A stretch of DNA of 64,000 nt from CAMCTV01 sp964420985 (GTDB lineage: Bacteria; Bacteroidota; Bacteroidia; Flavobacteriales_D; Sanyastnellaceae), in contig CAYQUT010000001.1 in assembly GCA_964420985.1 (NCBI GenBank), positions 1 to 64,000 on the forward strand, written 5' to 3'. Both the position numbers and the translations under genes were made by a program. The notes below the pieces were generated by a model. The model was not told the DNA's origin, ran no database searches, and saw only the letters and a program-made list of their open reading frames with translations. This document shows positions 44,101 through 52,514 of this stretch, one piece after another. Positions within the stretch are counted from its first letter, which is position 1, and every line of letters starts with the position of its first letter.

Positions 44101-44273
44101 ATCCGGTAACGGTGGCTGTAAGCAGTTTTAAGGAGCCAGTAATTTTTGGCTATGGATTTGGTTTGCGTTCAAAGGTTTTGGGCTATTATATGAGAGCCGA
44201 TTGGGCATGGGGTATAGACGATAGGCAAGTTCTGCCTCGCGTATTTTACCTGTCGTTGAATATGGATTTTTAA
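41112..44273 (+). CDS. Peptidase-like/TolB-type beta-propeller/outer-membrane-barrel protein
   Basis: Large exported protein of 1053 residues with signal peptide MIKRICLWAVLILFFCGKVSS. Residues ~30-280 resemble the peptidase-MA/gluzincin-type domain found in Bacteroidota TolB-like proteins, but the place where an HExxH would be expected reads LKQGLTAIS and SLPEWFLKGLAYW, so it is probably inactive. Then PD40 propeller blades appear (IAWHPSGEMLAV, PRFSSDGKNIVFVG, DYSPVYLPNKKVIF). The last ~350 residues look like an Omp85/surface-antigen-type barrel, with GGVDNW, FADAGSAWTG, FGYGFGLRSKV and a terminal YLSLNMDF that ends in Phe, as barrel proteins do. The combination suggests outer-membrane assembly or envelope integrity; not proven. 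Confidence 0.75.
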   Translation: MIKRICLWAVLILFFCGKVSSQFYQGSNLDFGKNRVQFRHFDWSYFKGKYADVYFYQGGEKLALETAKQSDAVCDELTKFFGFEPTERFYILVYLSQSDMRQSNIGTTLDERFQIMGTDQIIQNKLFVYFEGDHEMYSRQLKQGLTAISLNQIILGNGWKDAVKAAASSSLPEWFLKGLAYWKSGAPGEELDLFMYNELRRRKHQINFWKNKSASLGGAAFWTFIEDRYGSGVIPSIVQMSKFTRGVDAGFEIVLGKTLDGIVEEFYQYFKLKTQPMIKPEGLPNNLAGRRLMGEIEKKAKRRFIYRDFMVNAKGDHWAFITHEWGQYRVWVYDTTSKRLDCILKRQPKQDRPDDLTYPAIAWHPSGEMLAVFYEKRGFMRFAQYNIADKGWNEKEVFAVDKILQPRFSSDGKNIVFVGVLAGRSDIFLMPTIANTPRALTKSDEDDYSPVYLPNKKVIFLSKSNVQGEWKYRLNQVESAQMSPKIETIYETRNPLRFAFDWGNDEMGCVEYRDHQQVFNRVKWDSVIAFVDTSVHYRKEPHLNELAKLSYVSKVEQWLKSEKSWVVRHDFTGFPRINKLSLNSQETIPIINGRETIITLPDDTLLFIPRDIQLGRINVSDYQFYNERKNFILEKQTLVLDDALPAKGKEKENDWKRSNYDLNFTTDFASTQLDNTFVTNFYQSAASGPSSIFPGMSGLFKVSLSDLMEDYRLMAAVRIAADIRNSDFGIAFENNKDQLDKKTTFQRRSQRWGGVFSAYRQETYFVTQQLKYPIDEFQSFRASIQYRWDRSIDLSVDPQSLANPNVNEHNAGMLLEYVIDNTRSLDMNLLQGTRGKIWYERMQRVDDWNIKSDMQVIGGDFRHYVKLHRNIIGAVRWAGATSFGTQKIVHYLGGVDNWLFQKVDNSTEVSDTMNYRFASFCGPMRGFYVNARNGNSFMALNAEVRLPLFSYFSKRPISSDFLRYFQVIGFADAGSAWTGKSPYDQKNGFNTVTIVQNPVTVAVSSFKEPVIFGYGFGLRSKVLGYYMRADWAWGIDDRQVLPRVFYLSLNMDF

Positions 44274-44281
44274 ATCCTCTT

Positions 44282-45310
44282 TTAGAATCGGATTTTTGCT
44301 TTACGAACACCCCCTCCACTTCTGCCTCGCATCCAACTGTATTTGGATTTGTAGAAATTGGATTTGGATCGAATAACTTTACTGACGTACAATTGGAAAG
44401 TCATGTAATTATCGTTATTCAACGGATTACCTCTTGGACTTCCTTTGGTATAGAAATTTGTAGGAAGAATACCATCAGGATTGGTTTCAGCAGGAATAAA
44501 AGTACCATTCACTTTTTTTCCTATATAATTCTCATCGTAGCTGTGGTAGATGTATGAATTGAGCAGCGTTTGTGCATCGGGATTGCTTTCGTTGATGATG
44601 ACAGGGTCTGGGTAAAGTCCTGAAAGATCATCCAAATAATCAGTGAAAGTCATTCTCCAAGAATACTCCCACCCAATTCTCCATTTTTTCATGTAAGTGA
44701 AGTACATTCCAATCCCCATAGGTACCGCAAAAGTCACGGGAGAGTATGCATTTTCCTGTCCTTCAGTGCGGTACTTGCGCAATGAAATCCATTGACCTTC
44801 TATGTCTTCTCCAGTTGCTCGAGAATAATCTCTTGCCGCGTTGTAGTTGATTAAACCTTTGGGGTTGCTGAATAAACCAGCCACTCCACCAAAAACATAA
44901 ATTTTCATGTCAGGATTAAAATAGCCCTGATTACTGAGGTCACTATCGTAGTACAACGTGTATTCAACACGAGCAGCCAATTCCAACATGTCATTCTTGA
45001 AAGTCAAGTTGCGCGCTCTTCTTGGAAAATAGGTAGTTAACTGATCGGTCCCTTGAATTCGAACGTAATCAAAGGTGCTGGCGAAGGCCAATTTTTTGCT
45101 TTTTCTTTTTCTAATAAATCCACCAACTGCCCATCTGGTGCTGGGCAAGTGCATGTCAACTACCAAGTCTCTTCGGGGTAAGTTTTTTCCTCCTATGTCA
45201 CCAAGGTAATTGGCAGCGCCAAATCTGAATCCATAATCGTATTTAAATTGAGCGTTAGCGCTTTCATTTAAAGCAAAAGCCAATATGAATAAAAGGACTA
45301 TTTTTTTCAT
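44282..45310 (-). CDS. DUF6089/PorG-like outer-membrane barrel protein
   Basis: A 342-residue protein with signal peptide MKKIVLLFILAFALNESANAQ, then the pattern typical of Bacteroidota DUF6089 proteins: FGAANYLGDIGG, a conserved basic stretch (FIRKRKSKK), ELAARVEYTLYY, YVFGGVAGLFSNPKG, and VTFAVPMGIGMYFTYMKKWRIGWEYSW. It ends in aromatic barrel-like strands and a basic tail. Some DUF6089 proteins are annotated as the type IX secretion component PorG. This protein is longer than those I recall and lacks neighbouring por genes, so I call it PorG-like rather than PorG. An A/T-rich region with TATCTTCG precedes it. Confidence 0.72.
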   Translation of the reverse strand: MKKIVLLFILAFALNESANAQFKYDYGFRFGAANYLGDIGGKNLPRRDLVVDMHLPSTRWAVGGFIRKRKSKKLAFASTFDYVRIQGTDQLTTYFPRRARNLTFKNDMLELAARVEYTLYYDSDLSNQGYFNPDMKIYVFGGVAGLFSNPKGLINYNAARDYSRATGEDIEGQWISLRKYRTEGQENAYSPVTFAVPMGIGMYFTYMKKWRIGWEYSWRMTFTDYLDDLSGLYPDPVIINESNPDAQTLLNSYIYHSYDENYIGKKVNGTFIPAETNPDGILPTNFYTKGSPRGNPLNNDNYMTFQLYVSKVIRSKSNFYKSKYSWMRGRSGGGVRKAKIRF

Positions 45311-45399
45311 GGTTCAGAAAAGTGAGCAACGAAGATAAGGTTTTTTTTGTTCGCTTCAAAAAATTAAAAATGTCTTTGAATTTGCTGTATTTTTAATGC

Positions 45400-46335
45400 G
45401 TGAATGATATATCGGAGCTTTTTGGAATTCGTTATCCCATTGTTCAAGGTGGGATGATATGGTGCTCAGGTTGGGAGTTGGCAGCTGCAGTGAGCAACGC
45501 TGGAGGTTTGGGCACCATAGGTTCAGGTTCAATGTACCCTGACATTCTTAGAGCGCAAATACAGAAATGCAAGGCTGCTACAGATCAACCTTTTGCTGTC
45601 AATCTGCCGTTGATTTATCCGCAGGTGGCGGATCATATTCAGATTATTCTGGATGAAAAAGTGCCTGTAGTGATTACCTCAGCGGGGAATCCAAAGCTTT
45701 ATGCTGAACAGTTCAAATCTGCCGGATGTAAATTAATTCATGTCGTATCCAGTTCTAAATTTGCCATCAAGGCGCAAGAGGCTGGCTGTGATGCGGTTGT
45801 TGCGGAAGGTTTTGAAGCGGGAGGGCACAATGGTCGTGAGGAAACCACTACTTTGTGTTTAATTCCGCAGGTTGTGGATGCGGTTACCATTCCCGTTATT
45901 GCCGCCGGAGGTATAGCCGATGGACGATCCATGTTGGCCGCCTTAGCTCTAGGAGCCAAAGGGGTACAGATGGGATCTAGATTTGTTGCGTGCAAAGAAT
46001 CTTCGGCCCACGAGTCATTTAAACAAGCTGTCATCGCAGCAAAGGAGGGAGATACCCATCTTACTTTGAAAGAGATTACGCCTGTTCGCTTGCTCAATAA
46101 CCCTTTTGCAGATCAGGTGAAGTTGGCCTATCACAATGGTGCAACAAATGAAGAATTAAAAGCGTTATTGGGTAGAGGCAGGGCCAAAAAGGGCATGTAT
46201 GAAGGAGATATGATAGATGGTGAATTGGAAATTGGTCAAGTTTCGGCAAGATTGAATAGCATAAGTTCTGCCAAAGAAATCATTGATCAGACCATGAGCG
46301 AATTGAATACAGCCTTTCAAAAATTGCCGTTGTAG
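45400..46335 (+). CDS. Nitronate monooxygenase / FabK-like FMN oxidoreductase
   Basis: FMN-binding TIM-barrel enzyme of 311 residues; it starts with GTG at 45400, as no in-frame ATG exists before the conserved N-terminus (FGIRYPIVQGGMIW). Motifs: AAVSNAGGLGTIG, FAVNLPL, EGFEAGGHNGRE with the catalytic-type His, PVIAAGGIADGRSMLAALALGAKGVQMGSRFV for FMN phosphate. The part ESSAHESFKQAV and ITPVR is shared with FabK-type enoyl-ACP reductases, so fatty-acid synthesis is as possible as nitronate oxidation; sequence alone does not decide. The type B T9SS gene begins four bases after its stop. Confidence 0.88.
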   Translation: MNDISELFGIRYPIVQGGMIWCSGWELAAAVSNAGGLGTIGSGSMYPDILRAQIQKCKAATDQPFAVNLPLIYPQVADHIQIILDEKVPVVITSAGNPKLYAEQFKSAGCKLIHVVSSSKFAIKAQEAGCDAVVAEGFEAGGHNGREETTTLCLIPQVVDAVTIPVIAAGGIADGRSMLAALALGAKGVQMGSRFVACKESSAHESFKQAVIAAKEGDTHLTLKEITPVRLLNNPFADQVKLAYHNGATNEELKALLGRGRAKKGMYEGDMIDGELEIGQVSARLNSISSAKEIIDQTMSELNTAFQKLPL

Positions 46336-46338
46336 AAA

Positions 46339-48411
46339 ATGACAACATTTCAAAGGAATATTGCTGCTTTCGTGCTCATTGTGGGCATTGTAGCGTTGAG
46401 TGAAAATTTGCAAGCTCAGTTATTTTCTCCGGATATCAATTGTTCTCAGGTAGATGTCAACGGCTTTTCAAATATCCTTTGGACTGCCCCAGATGATCCC
46501 AACGGTGAGTTTGTAGCTTACCATGTGTTCGCATCCGTCTCGGGAGGCGCATTTGTAGAAATTGCACAAATTAATACCATTGCTACCACTAGTTTTTTAG
46601 ACAACATCAATGATGGGGCCATCAATGAAATTTGTTATTATATTGTTCTAGAGTACAATACAGGTTTTGGGAACTTGATGGCAGATCCTGGACTAACCCA
46701 TTGCAATACTTTTCTAACGGCCACACCGTCATCTGCCCCTTTGGGTTATGCTGATGTCGAATGGACAGGAGAGTCAGGTAATGCTTACAATCTGATTTGG
46801 GACGACATCAATACCTCTTGGAACAACTCCGCTTTGATTACAGATGGGAGCGGAGGATACAGTGTAGAAGTGACTACTTGCAATGCACTGATGTCTTTTG
46901 TTGTTTCCACTCAAATGGGCACCTGCTTGAATGTTTCTAATGTGGCAGAGGGCATTTTTAATGATCAGACCCCTCCTGCTGTGCCTGTCATTACCTCCGT
47001 GAGTGTGTCAAATGGAAATCCAATGATTTCATGGAATCCGAGTACTTCTGAAGATACAGAGGGCTACATCCTTTATCGGTGTAGCGGCGGATCTGTGGCC
47101 ATCGCAGAAACATTGTATGTGCCTACAATTTCCTATGTGGATATCAATGTCAACAGTGCTACACAGTCAGGTTGTTACCTGATGGCTGCTTTTGATGGTT
47201 GTCCAAATGGTAATCCGCCTTCTCCCAATACCAGTGTCACAGGAAGTGTCTGCAATTGTGCAGTGTTGCTCTCTCCTCTGAATCAGATTCCATGTACGGA
47301 TCAAATTCAATTGCAATGGACACCCTATCAAGGTTGGGAGAATGGTGTGGCCAGCTATTCTATATTTCACGCAGAAGCAAATGGTTCGTATACGCAATTG
47401 GGCCAAGTCAACGGAAACACAACGGATTGGGCTGTTAATTTGGATGGATTTACCGATTTAAACCATAGTTTTTATGTCATGGCGACGGCCAATGATGGCT
47501 ACTTTGCCATCAGTAATGTTCAAACCATTACTCTCAATTATCCTATACCTCCATCCAATAATTATTTATCCGGCGTTTCAGTGGAATTGGACAATTCCAT
47601 TTCCATTACTTTTCAAACCAGTACAACTCCTACACCCCATCAATACGAGCTGCAGCGATTTGATGACTTTCTTCAAACTTGGAATTTTGTGGATGAGAAA
47701 TCCAATGCGGCAGTACCAGTTGTATTTAACATTGACGATTTAGATCCTGAATTTTTCAGGTACAAATTTCGCGTATTGGTTTTCAATCAATGCAATGATA
47801 CTGTTTATATCAGCAATGTGTGTCAAAACGTTTTGTTGGAAGGATTGACAGTAGAAAATAAATATGAAGGACTATTGCAGTGGAAACCCTATCAAACTTG
47901 GTCCGAAGGTATTGATAAATACATCCTTCATCGGAAAGTTGGTGAGTTTGGATGGTACGAATCATTGAGTGAGTTGGACATCAATCAGCTGAATTACAAT
48001 GATTATGTAGATTCATTGTACCAATCGGATGGATATTTTACTTATCGGTTGGAAATGATATCCAATACTTCATTGAATTATGATACAACTTTCTCTGTAT
48101 TCTCCAATGAAGTTGTTTTGATTCATGAACCCAAGTTTTTCATTCCCAATGCTGTTGTGATGGGGGGCGTGAACAATGTATTTAGACCTGTTATTTCATA
48201 TGCGCCGCTTGATTTTTATGAAATGTATGTTTATAGCAAGTGGGGGGATGTATTGTTTGAAAGTCATGATTATTCCCATGGATGGACTGGAATAACGGAA
48301 GACGGAGATAAAATTCCTCAGGGGGTTTATGTCTATTATATACGATATACCATGGGTGGCGGTCAGCCCATTGAGGCCCGCGGTTTGGTTACCCTTTTGC
48401 ACAAAGAGTGA
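46339..48411 (+). CDS. T9SS type B (gliding motility-associated C-terminal domain) secreted protein
   Basis: Surface protein of 690 residues with signal peptide MTTFQRNIAAFVLIVGIVALSENLQAQ. Several fibronectin type III-like beta-sandwich repeats follow, seen in the recurring W-x-P (ILWTAPDDPNGEF, ISWNPSTSEDTEGY, LQWTPYQGWENG, LQWKPYQTWSEG). The C-terminal ~90 residues are the CHU_C/gliding-associated type B signal (FIPNAVVMGG, YEMYVYSKWGDVLFES, GWTG, IPQGVYVYYIRY, GLVTLLHK). It should be exported by T9SS. The start of coaX overlaps its stop by one base (TGATG), so it leads the coaX cluster. Ligand unknown. Confidence 0.9.
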   Translation: MTTFQRNIAAFVLIVGIVALSENLQAQLFSPDINCSQVDVNGFSNILWTAPDDPNGEFVAYHVFASVSGGAFVEIAQINTIATTSFLDNINDGAINEICYYIVLEYNTGFGNLMADPGLTHCNTFLTATPSSAPLGYADVEWTGESGNAYNLIWDDINTSWNNSALITDGSGGYSVEVTTCNALMSFVVSTQMGTCLNVSNVAEGIFNDQTPPAVPVITSVSVSNGNPMISWNPSTSEDTEGYILYRCSGGSVAIAETLYVPTISYVDINVNSATQSGCYLMAAFDGCPNGNPPSPNTSVTGSVCNCAVLLSPLNQIPCTDQIQLQWTPYQGWENGVASYSIFHAEANGSYTQLGQVNGNTTDWAVNLDGFTDLNHSFYVMATANDGYFAISNVQTITLNYPIPPSNNYLSGVSVELDNSISITFQTSTTPTPHQYELQRFDDFLQTWNFVDEKSNAAVPVVFNIDDLDPEFFRYKFRVLVFNQCNDTVYISNVCQNVLLEGLTVENKYEGLLQWKPYQTWSEGIDKYILHRKVGEFGWYESLSELDINQLNYNDYVDSLYQSDGYFTYRLEMISNTSLNYDTTFSVFSNEVVLIHEPKFFIPNAVVMGGVNNVFRPVISYAPLDFYEMYVYSKWGDVLFESHDYSHGWTGITEDGDKIPQGVYVYYIRYTMGGGQPIEARGLVTLLHKE

Positions 48412-49118
48412 TGGTAAAATACAATTGGTGTATTGACGCTGGAAATTCCTCTATCAAGTGGGGTTTCTTTCTTGACAATGTGTTGGTGGAAGTTATGCAA
48501 TTTCATGAGGATCCTACTCCTGCTCAATGCGATGAATGTCGGGTGAAGTATCCACCTGAAAAAATAGGGGTAAGTTCCGTTAGGGGGCCATTGTTGTGGC
48601 TTCATGAATTTGAAGTTCAGTGGTTTTCCTCTCAAACAATATCTCCTTTTGTAATAGATTACAACGACCCGTTAGAAATGGGTGCTGATCGCTGTGCGGC
48701 AGCCTTGGGGGCATATTTCAAGTGCCCCAATCAAGAGGCGGTTTTGGTAGTGGATGTGGGTACATGCATAACTTACACAGCCATTAAAAATGAAGTTATC
48801 AGCGGACTGGCAATTTCTCCTGGATTACGGATGCGCTGGAAGGCAATGCATCATTTCACAGCGCAATTGCCCTTGATGGATCATGGGCAAATCATATCGG
48901 ATAAGGGCACATACGGTAATTTATGGAACGGCGGTGTTTTGGGTTGGCGTCAGGAAATAGCGGGAATGATTGACTTATTTTGTGAAAGGGAGCAGGTAAA
49001 ACAGGTCGTAATTACCGGGAGTGATGTTGTACATTTGGAAAAGCATTTCAAGGATCGTTTTTTGGTGATAGAATGCTTGAATCTTTGGGGATTAAATTAT
49101 TGGTTAAATGAAAATTAG
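48411..49118 (+). CDS. coaX: Type III pantothenate kinase
   Basis: First enzyme of coenzyme A synthesis, phosphorylating pantothenate; 235 residues. Start ATG 48411 overlaps the previous stop (a GTG at 48408 adds one residue). ASKHA-fold motifs: CIDAGNSSIKWG (phosphate 1), GADRCAAALGAY (with the conserved Asp and Arg of type III enzymes), VVDVGTCITYTAI (phosphate 2), GLAISPGLRMRWKAMH and GGVLGW. The order coaX - outer-membrane protein - lptC is common in Bacteroidota. It overlaps the next gene by 11 bases. Confidence 0.95.
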   Translation: MVKYNWCIDAGNSSIKWGFFLDNVLVEVMQFHEDPTPAQCDECRVKYPPEKIGVSSVRGPLLWLHEFEVQWFSSQTISPFVIDYNDPLEMGADRCAAALGAYFKCPNQEAVLVVDVGTCITYTAIKNEVISGLAISPGLRMRWKAMHHFTAQLPLMDHGQIISDKGTYGNLWNGGVLGWRQEIAGMIDLFCEREQVKQVVITGSDVVHLEKHFKDRFLVIECLNLWGLNYWLNEN

Positions 49119-50460
49119 AATTTTATTGATTGTTATAGGGCTTTTTCTGGAGATAGGAATGGCATCATCTCAGTACACGATGAATGATCCATTTTCACGA
49201 TGGGGAATTGGAGAAAGAACGATACAAGACAATGCTTTTTGCAAAGGTTTGGCAGGGGTTTCCATTGCTCCTCCAGATTTGAATGTTGTATTATTGGACA
49301 ATCCCGCTTCCTACGCATGGTTGAAGGAAACATCTTTTCAATCCAGTATGATGGTGAATGAAACCAAGTATCAAGGGGATATTTCTTCTTCCCCCTACAG
49401 AGGTGGTCAGGTAGGAGAAGTAGCTTTTGCGTTCAAGCGAAACGGCTCTCCATATGGGTTTGCACTTGGAATCAATAATTATAGCAGAGTGGGGTACAAT
49501 ATGGGAAATGCCTTTACTGTGAATGATTCATTGACTGGTGATATTACACACAGTGGTGAGGGAGGTATACATCAATTGGTTTTTGGCGGGGCCCGGAGTT
49601 TTTCTTTCGGAATGGACAGTGCGCATTACATGGGTCAGCAACTGTCGCTCGGCATCAATGGCAATTTTATGTTTGGAGCCATGAGTTTTCATCGCAAGAT
49701 GGATTTTGACAATACCCAGATGTACGATACCCGTTTTGATCAATGGTTAGAGGTGAAGACCTTGCGTTATGATATTTCTTTGATGCACCAAGCTCCACTT
49801 ATCGGAAATACAAAAAAGTCTACCAAACAGCATCTTGTCATTCTTACTTCAACCTTGGTGCACTCGCCATCGTTTGATCTCAAGGCCAATGAACGTATCT
49901 ATGGTGTGAGCACAGTTCCTTATGCTGGTGAGGACATCACCTTGGATACAGGATTTGTTTCCGTGAGTGGAAAAGGTAGGTTGCGTGTACCAGAGCAATG
50001 GAAAGTTGCAGGAATGTTGACGTGGCTCAACAAGGCGGGAGGAAAGTACTCATGCGGAGTGCAATATGCTGAGCAGGATTGGAGCAATCCAACCACCACT
50101 TTTAGTTTGAATACAATAGGGAATTTTTCGAAATCGAAGCGAACGGCTTTTTTTGCGGAGGCCCAACCTTTCTCATCTGAAAGGTCCACCAATTTTTGGT
50201 CTAGTATACGTTATCGTGTGGGTTATACTGCGGGAACGGAGAATATACAGTTGAATGGAAACTCATTGGCCATCAAGGCCTGGTCTGCAGGGTTGACCAT
50301 CCCTTTGCGCGCCTCCAAATCCAGCTCTGCCTTGCATTTTTCTTTTCAAAATATCAGCAAATCAGCCGGAGAAACATTGGCTACCCATCAAAATGTTATT
50401 GCGGTAGGGTTCCAAATGCAGCCATTTGAGAAGTGGTTTTTGGTCAGAAAATACGATTAA
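49108..50460 (+). CDS. Outer-membrane protein of the coaX-lptC cluster
   Basis: A 450-residue exported barrel-like protein with signal peptide MKIRILLIVIGLFLEIGMASSQ and an early Bacteroidota motif YTMNDPFSRWGIGE. The early region also has ALLDNPASYAWL-like Asn-Pro-Ala (DNPASYA), also seen in FadL-like or PorV-type transporters of hydrophobic compounds. Alternating strands with many aromatic residues run to the C-terminus (FQNISKSAGET ... VIAVGFQMQPF). It is not clearly a known transporter. Proteins in this position are sometimes annotated as hemin receptors without support. It shares TAATG coupling with lptC, so it may act in envelope lipid or LPS traffic; this is inferred. Confidence 0.75.
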   Translation: MKIRILLIVIGLFLEIGMASSQYTMNDPFSRWGIGERTIQDNAFCKGLAGVSIAPPDLNVVLLDNPASYAWLKETSFQSSMMVNETKYQGDISSSPYRGGQVGEVAFAFKRNGSPYGFALGINNYSRVGYNMGNAFTVNDSLTGDITHSGEGGIHQLVFGGARSFSFGMDSAHYMGQQLSLGINGNFMFGAMSFHRKMDFDNTQMYDTRFDQWLEVKTLRYDISLMHQAPLIGNTKKSTKQHLVILTSTLVHSPSFDLKANERIYGVSTVPYAGEDITLDTGFVSVSGKGRLRVPEQWKVAGMLTWLNKAGGKYSCGVQYAEQDWSNPTTTFSLNTIGNFSKSKRTAFFAEAQPFSSERSTNFWSSIRYRVGYTAGTENIQLNGNSLAIKAWSAGLTIPLRASKSSSALHFSFQNISKSAGETLATHQNVIAVGFQMQPFEKWFLVRKYD

Positions 50461-51002
50461 TGAAAAAGGATTTAATTTTCATTGGTTTCATATTTCTTTG
50501 TTGTATTTCATGTCAAAATGAAATTGCAGAGATAAAGGCTGTTACGGATGATTTTAATTATCCAGTCCAATCTATTGTGAATGCAGATTATGTTTTTTCA
50601 GAAAAAGGTGACCGCACCACGCGATTGGAGTCACCACTCCTTGAGCGTTATGTTCAAGACACAAGTGTAATAATGGCCAGGAAGAGTTTTAAAATGACTT
50701 TCTATGATTCCCAAGAGGGAGACGCGGTGTTGACCGCCAATACTGGGGAGTTTTGGGAGAAATCAGGAGTCTTTAAAGCCAATGGAAATGTACGGATGGT
50801 CAATAGCGACAATGAGTTCATGTTATCAGAGTCCGTCATTTTTTTTAGAGACAGTGATTTGATCAAGACAGATGATTGGGTAACGATTCAAACCAAGACG
50901 GGTATTTTACATGGTAAGGGTTTGATCAGCAATGCAGCCTTTACTGAGTACCAGATTTTGAAACCTACCGGACAAATGAACATCAATAATACAATAGACT
51001 AA
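50460..51002 (+). CDS. lptC: LPS export ABC transporter periplasmic protein LptC
   Basis: Protein of 180 residues that links the LptBFG transporter to LptA in lipopolysaccharide export. Start ATG 50460 overlaps the upstream stop (TAATG). N-terminal MKKDLIFIGFIFLCCISC reads as a lipoprotein or membrane anchor with lipobox CISC. The beta-jelly-roll pattern is typical: RTTRLESPLLERYVQD, FYDSQEGDAVLTANTGEFWEKSG, NVRMVNSDNEFMLSESVIF, LIKTDDWVTIQTKTGILHGKGL. In Bacteroidota LptC is often such a lipoprotein-like form. It is followed at one base by a small membrane protein gene. Confidence 0.92.
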   Translation: MKKDLIFIGFIFLCCISCQNEIAEIKAVTDDFNYPVQSIVNADYVFSEKGDRTTRLESPLLERYVQDTSVIMARKSFKMTFYDSQEGDAVLTANTGEFWEKSGVFKANGNVRMVNSDNEFMLSESVIFFRDSDLIKTDDWVTIQTKTGILHGKGLISNAAFTEYQILKPTGQMNINNTID

Positions 51003-51202
51003 TGGATAAATTTACTCGATTGCTGATACATTTTTGGTTAGCAGTGGCAGTGGCCACTTCCATTTATGCGATTTTTAGGATTTATTTAAATGGCTTTGAT
51101 AAGGAAAGCAATAATCTCGTTATTCCAGTGATTGCTTTCGTTTGGTATTTTTTCAGGAAAAAAATGTACGAGCGCATGAAGCGCAATCAAGAGCAAGGTT
51201 AA
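51002..51202 (+). CDS. Small two-helix membrane protein between lptC and the CNNM gene
   Basis: A 66-residue protein with hydrophobic segments at about 5-28 (LLIHFWLAVAVATSIYAIF) and 37-50 (NNLVIPVIAFVWYFF), and a strongly basic C-terminus (RKKMYERMKRN). Its ATG overlaps the lptC stop (TAATG), and its stop touches the start of the next gene, so it is part of a tightly coupled unit. No family was recognised. A role as an LPS-export accessory protein is possible only from its location. Confidence 0.7.
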   Translation: MDKFTRLLIHFWLAVAVATSIYAIFRIYLNGFDKESNNLVIPVIAFVWYFFRKKMYERMKRNQEQG

Positions 51203-52486
51203 ATGGAATTAGCTGCAGACAATTGGTTACTTTGGGTAATCATTAGTATTTTGGTGTGTGCCTTTTCCAGCGGAATGGAAATGGCCTTTCTTTCCGCCAA
51301 TCATTTGAAGGTTGAGTTGGACAAGAAACAAGGCTTGTGGTCCGCCAATATTGTGTCTTATTTCATTAATCGCCCGCAATTGTTTTTGTCAGCCATGTTG
51401 GTGGGAAACAATATCGGTTTGGTGGTTTTTGGAATGAAGTTGGGCGATCAAATTGTTTTGGGCATTGAGAACAATCTGCACGAAGTTGCTCACTTTTTAG
51501 GTGATGGGGGATTATTGTTGGTTCAAACCATTTTGTCAACCATCATCATTTTGGTTTTTGGTGAATTTTTGCCCAAAATCATGGTAACCCACTCACCCAA
51601 TCGTTGGTTGAATATCTTAGCAGTACCCTTGTTGTTGTGGTGCATCATTCTATGGCCTTTTGCCATGTTGGTGATGTTGTTGGCGCAGTTGATTTTAGGC
51701 AAGAAAGCCAATGCAGAAAATGAGAAGCGGGTTTTTGGAAGGGTTGATTTAGATGACTATTTGGAAAAGGTGACGGGTCAGCAAGATCCAACCACCACCA
51801 TGGATCATGAAATTGAGATATTCCAAAACGCCCTAGATTTTTCCAAGGTAAAGGCGAGGGATTGTATGATTCCAAGAAATGAAATTGTTGCAGTTCCATT
51901 GACGGCGACCATGGTTGATTTAAAAAACAAATTTGTTGAGTCTCAGCTTTCTAAGATTTTGGTATTTAAAAACAACATCGACAATGTAATAGGATATGTT
52001 CATTCTTTTGATTTGTTGAGTCAACCCACCCGCATCCAAAATCTGATCCGTCCTGTGGCCATCATACCAGAAGCCATGCCTGCGCAGGAGATGCTGAGCA
52101 TGAACATCAGGGAAAAGAAGCAAGTGTTTATCGTGGTGGATGAGTTTGGTGGAACGGCCGGTATGGCCACTTTGGAAGACATCATTGAGGAGATTATTGG
52201 GGAGATTGAGGATGAGCATGACGAGGTAGATTTGGTGAGTAACCCCCAAGCTGACGGAAGTTATATTTTTACTGGAAGAGACGAGATTAAAAATATTAAT
52301 GACCAATACGGCCTGAAGTTGGATGAGGATGAAGAGAAGTATGACACCATCAATGGAATGATATTGCACTGTTTGGAAAACTTCCCGGTCAAAGGGCAAG
52401 AAATAGTGATTGGTGATTACACCTTCAAAGTCCTAGAGATTAAGGGGCAGTTGGTTGGGAAGGTCAAGGTTTTGTCGAATAGTTGA
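51203..52486 (+). CDS. CNNM/CorC family membrane protein (hemolysin family)
   Basis: Inner-membrane protein of 427 residues linked to Mg2+/Co2+ homeostasis in related families. Domain order: DUF21/CNNM membrane domain (ISILVCAFSSGMEMAFLSAN, FLSAMLVGNNIGLVVFG, VFGEFLPK), a pair of CBS domains (ARDCMIPRNEIVAVPL, FIVVDEFGGTAGMATLEDIIEEIIGEIEDE, with the conserved E-G-T-A-G and E-D-E), and a C-terminal CorC/HlyC transporter-associated domain (YDTINGMILHCLENFPVKGQEI). It is complete. Its position after lptC is typical of Bacteroidota. No GldE-specific signature was seen. Confidence 0.92.
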   Translation: MELAADNWLLWVIISILVCAFSSGMEMAFLSANHLKVELDKKQGLWSANIVSYFINRPQLFLSAMLVGNNIGLVVFGMKLGDQIVLGIENNLHEVAHFLGDGGLLLVQTILSTIIILVFGEFLPKIMVTHSPNRWLNILAVPLLLWCIILWPFAMLVMLLAQLILGKKANAENEKRVFGRVDLDDYLEKVTGQQDPTTTMDHEIEIFQNALDFSKVKARDCMIPRNEIVAVPLTATMVDLKNKFVESQLSKILVFKNNIDNVIGYVHSFDLLSQPTRIQNLIRPVAIIPEAMPAQEMLSMNIREKKQVFIVVDEFGGTAGMATLEDIIEEIIGEIEDEHDEVDLVSNPQADGSYIFTGRDEIKNINDQYGLKLDEDEEKYDTINGMILHCLENFPVKGQEIVIGDYTFKVLEIKGQLVGKVKVLSNS

Positions 52487-52514
52487 TGTCCCCCAAAATC
52501 ACTATCTTCGAAAC

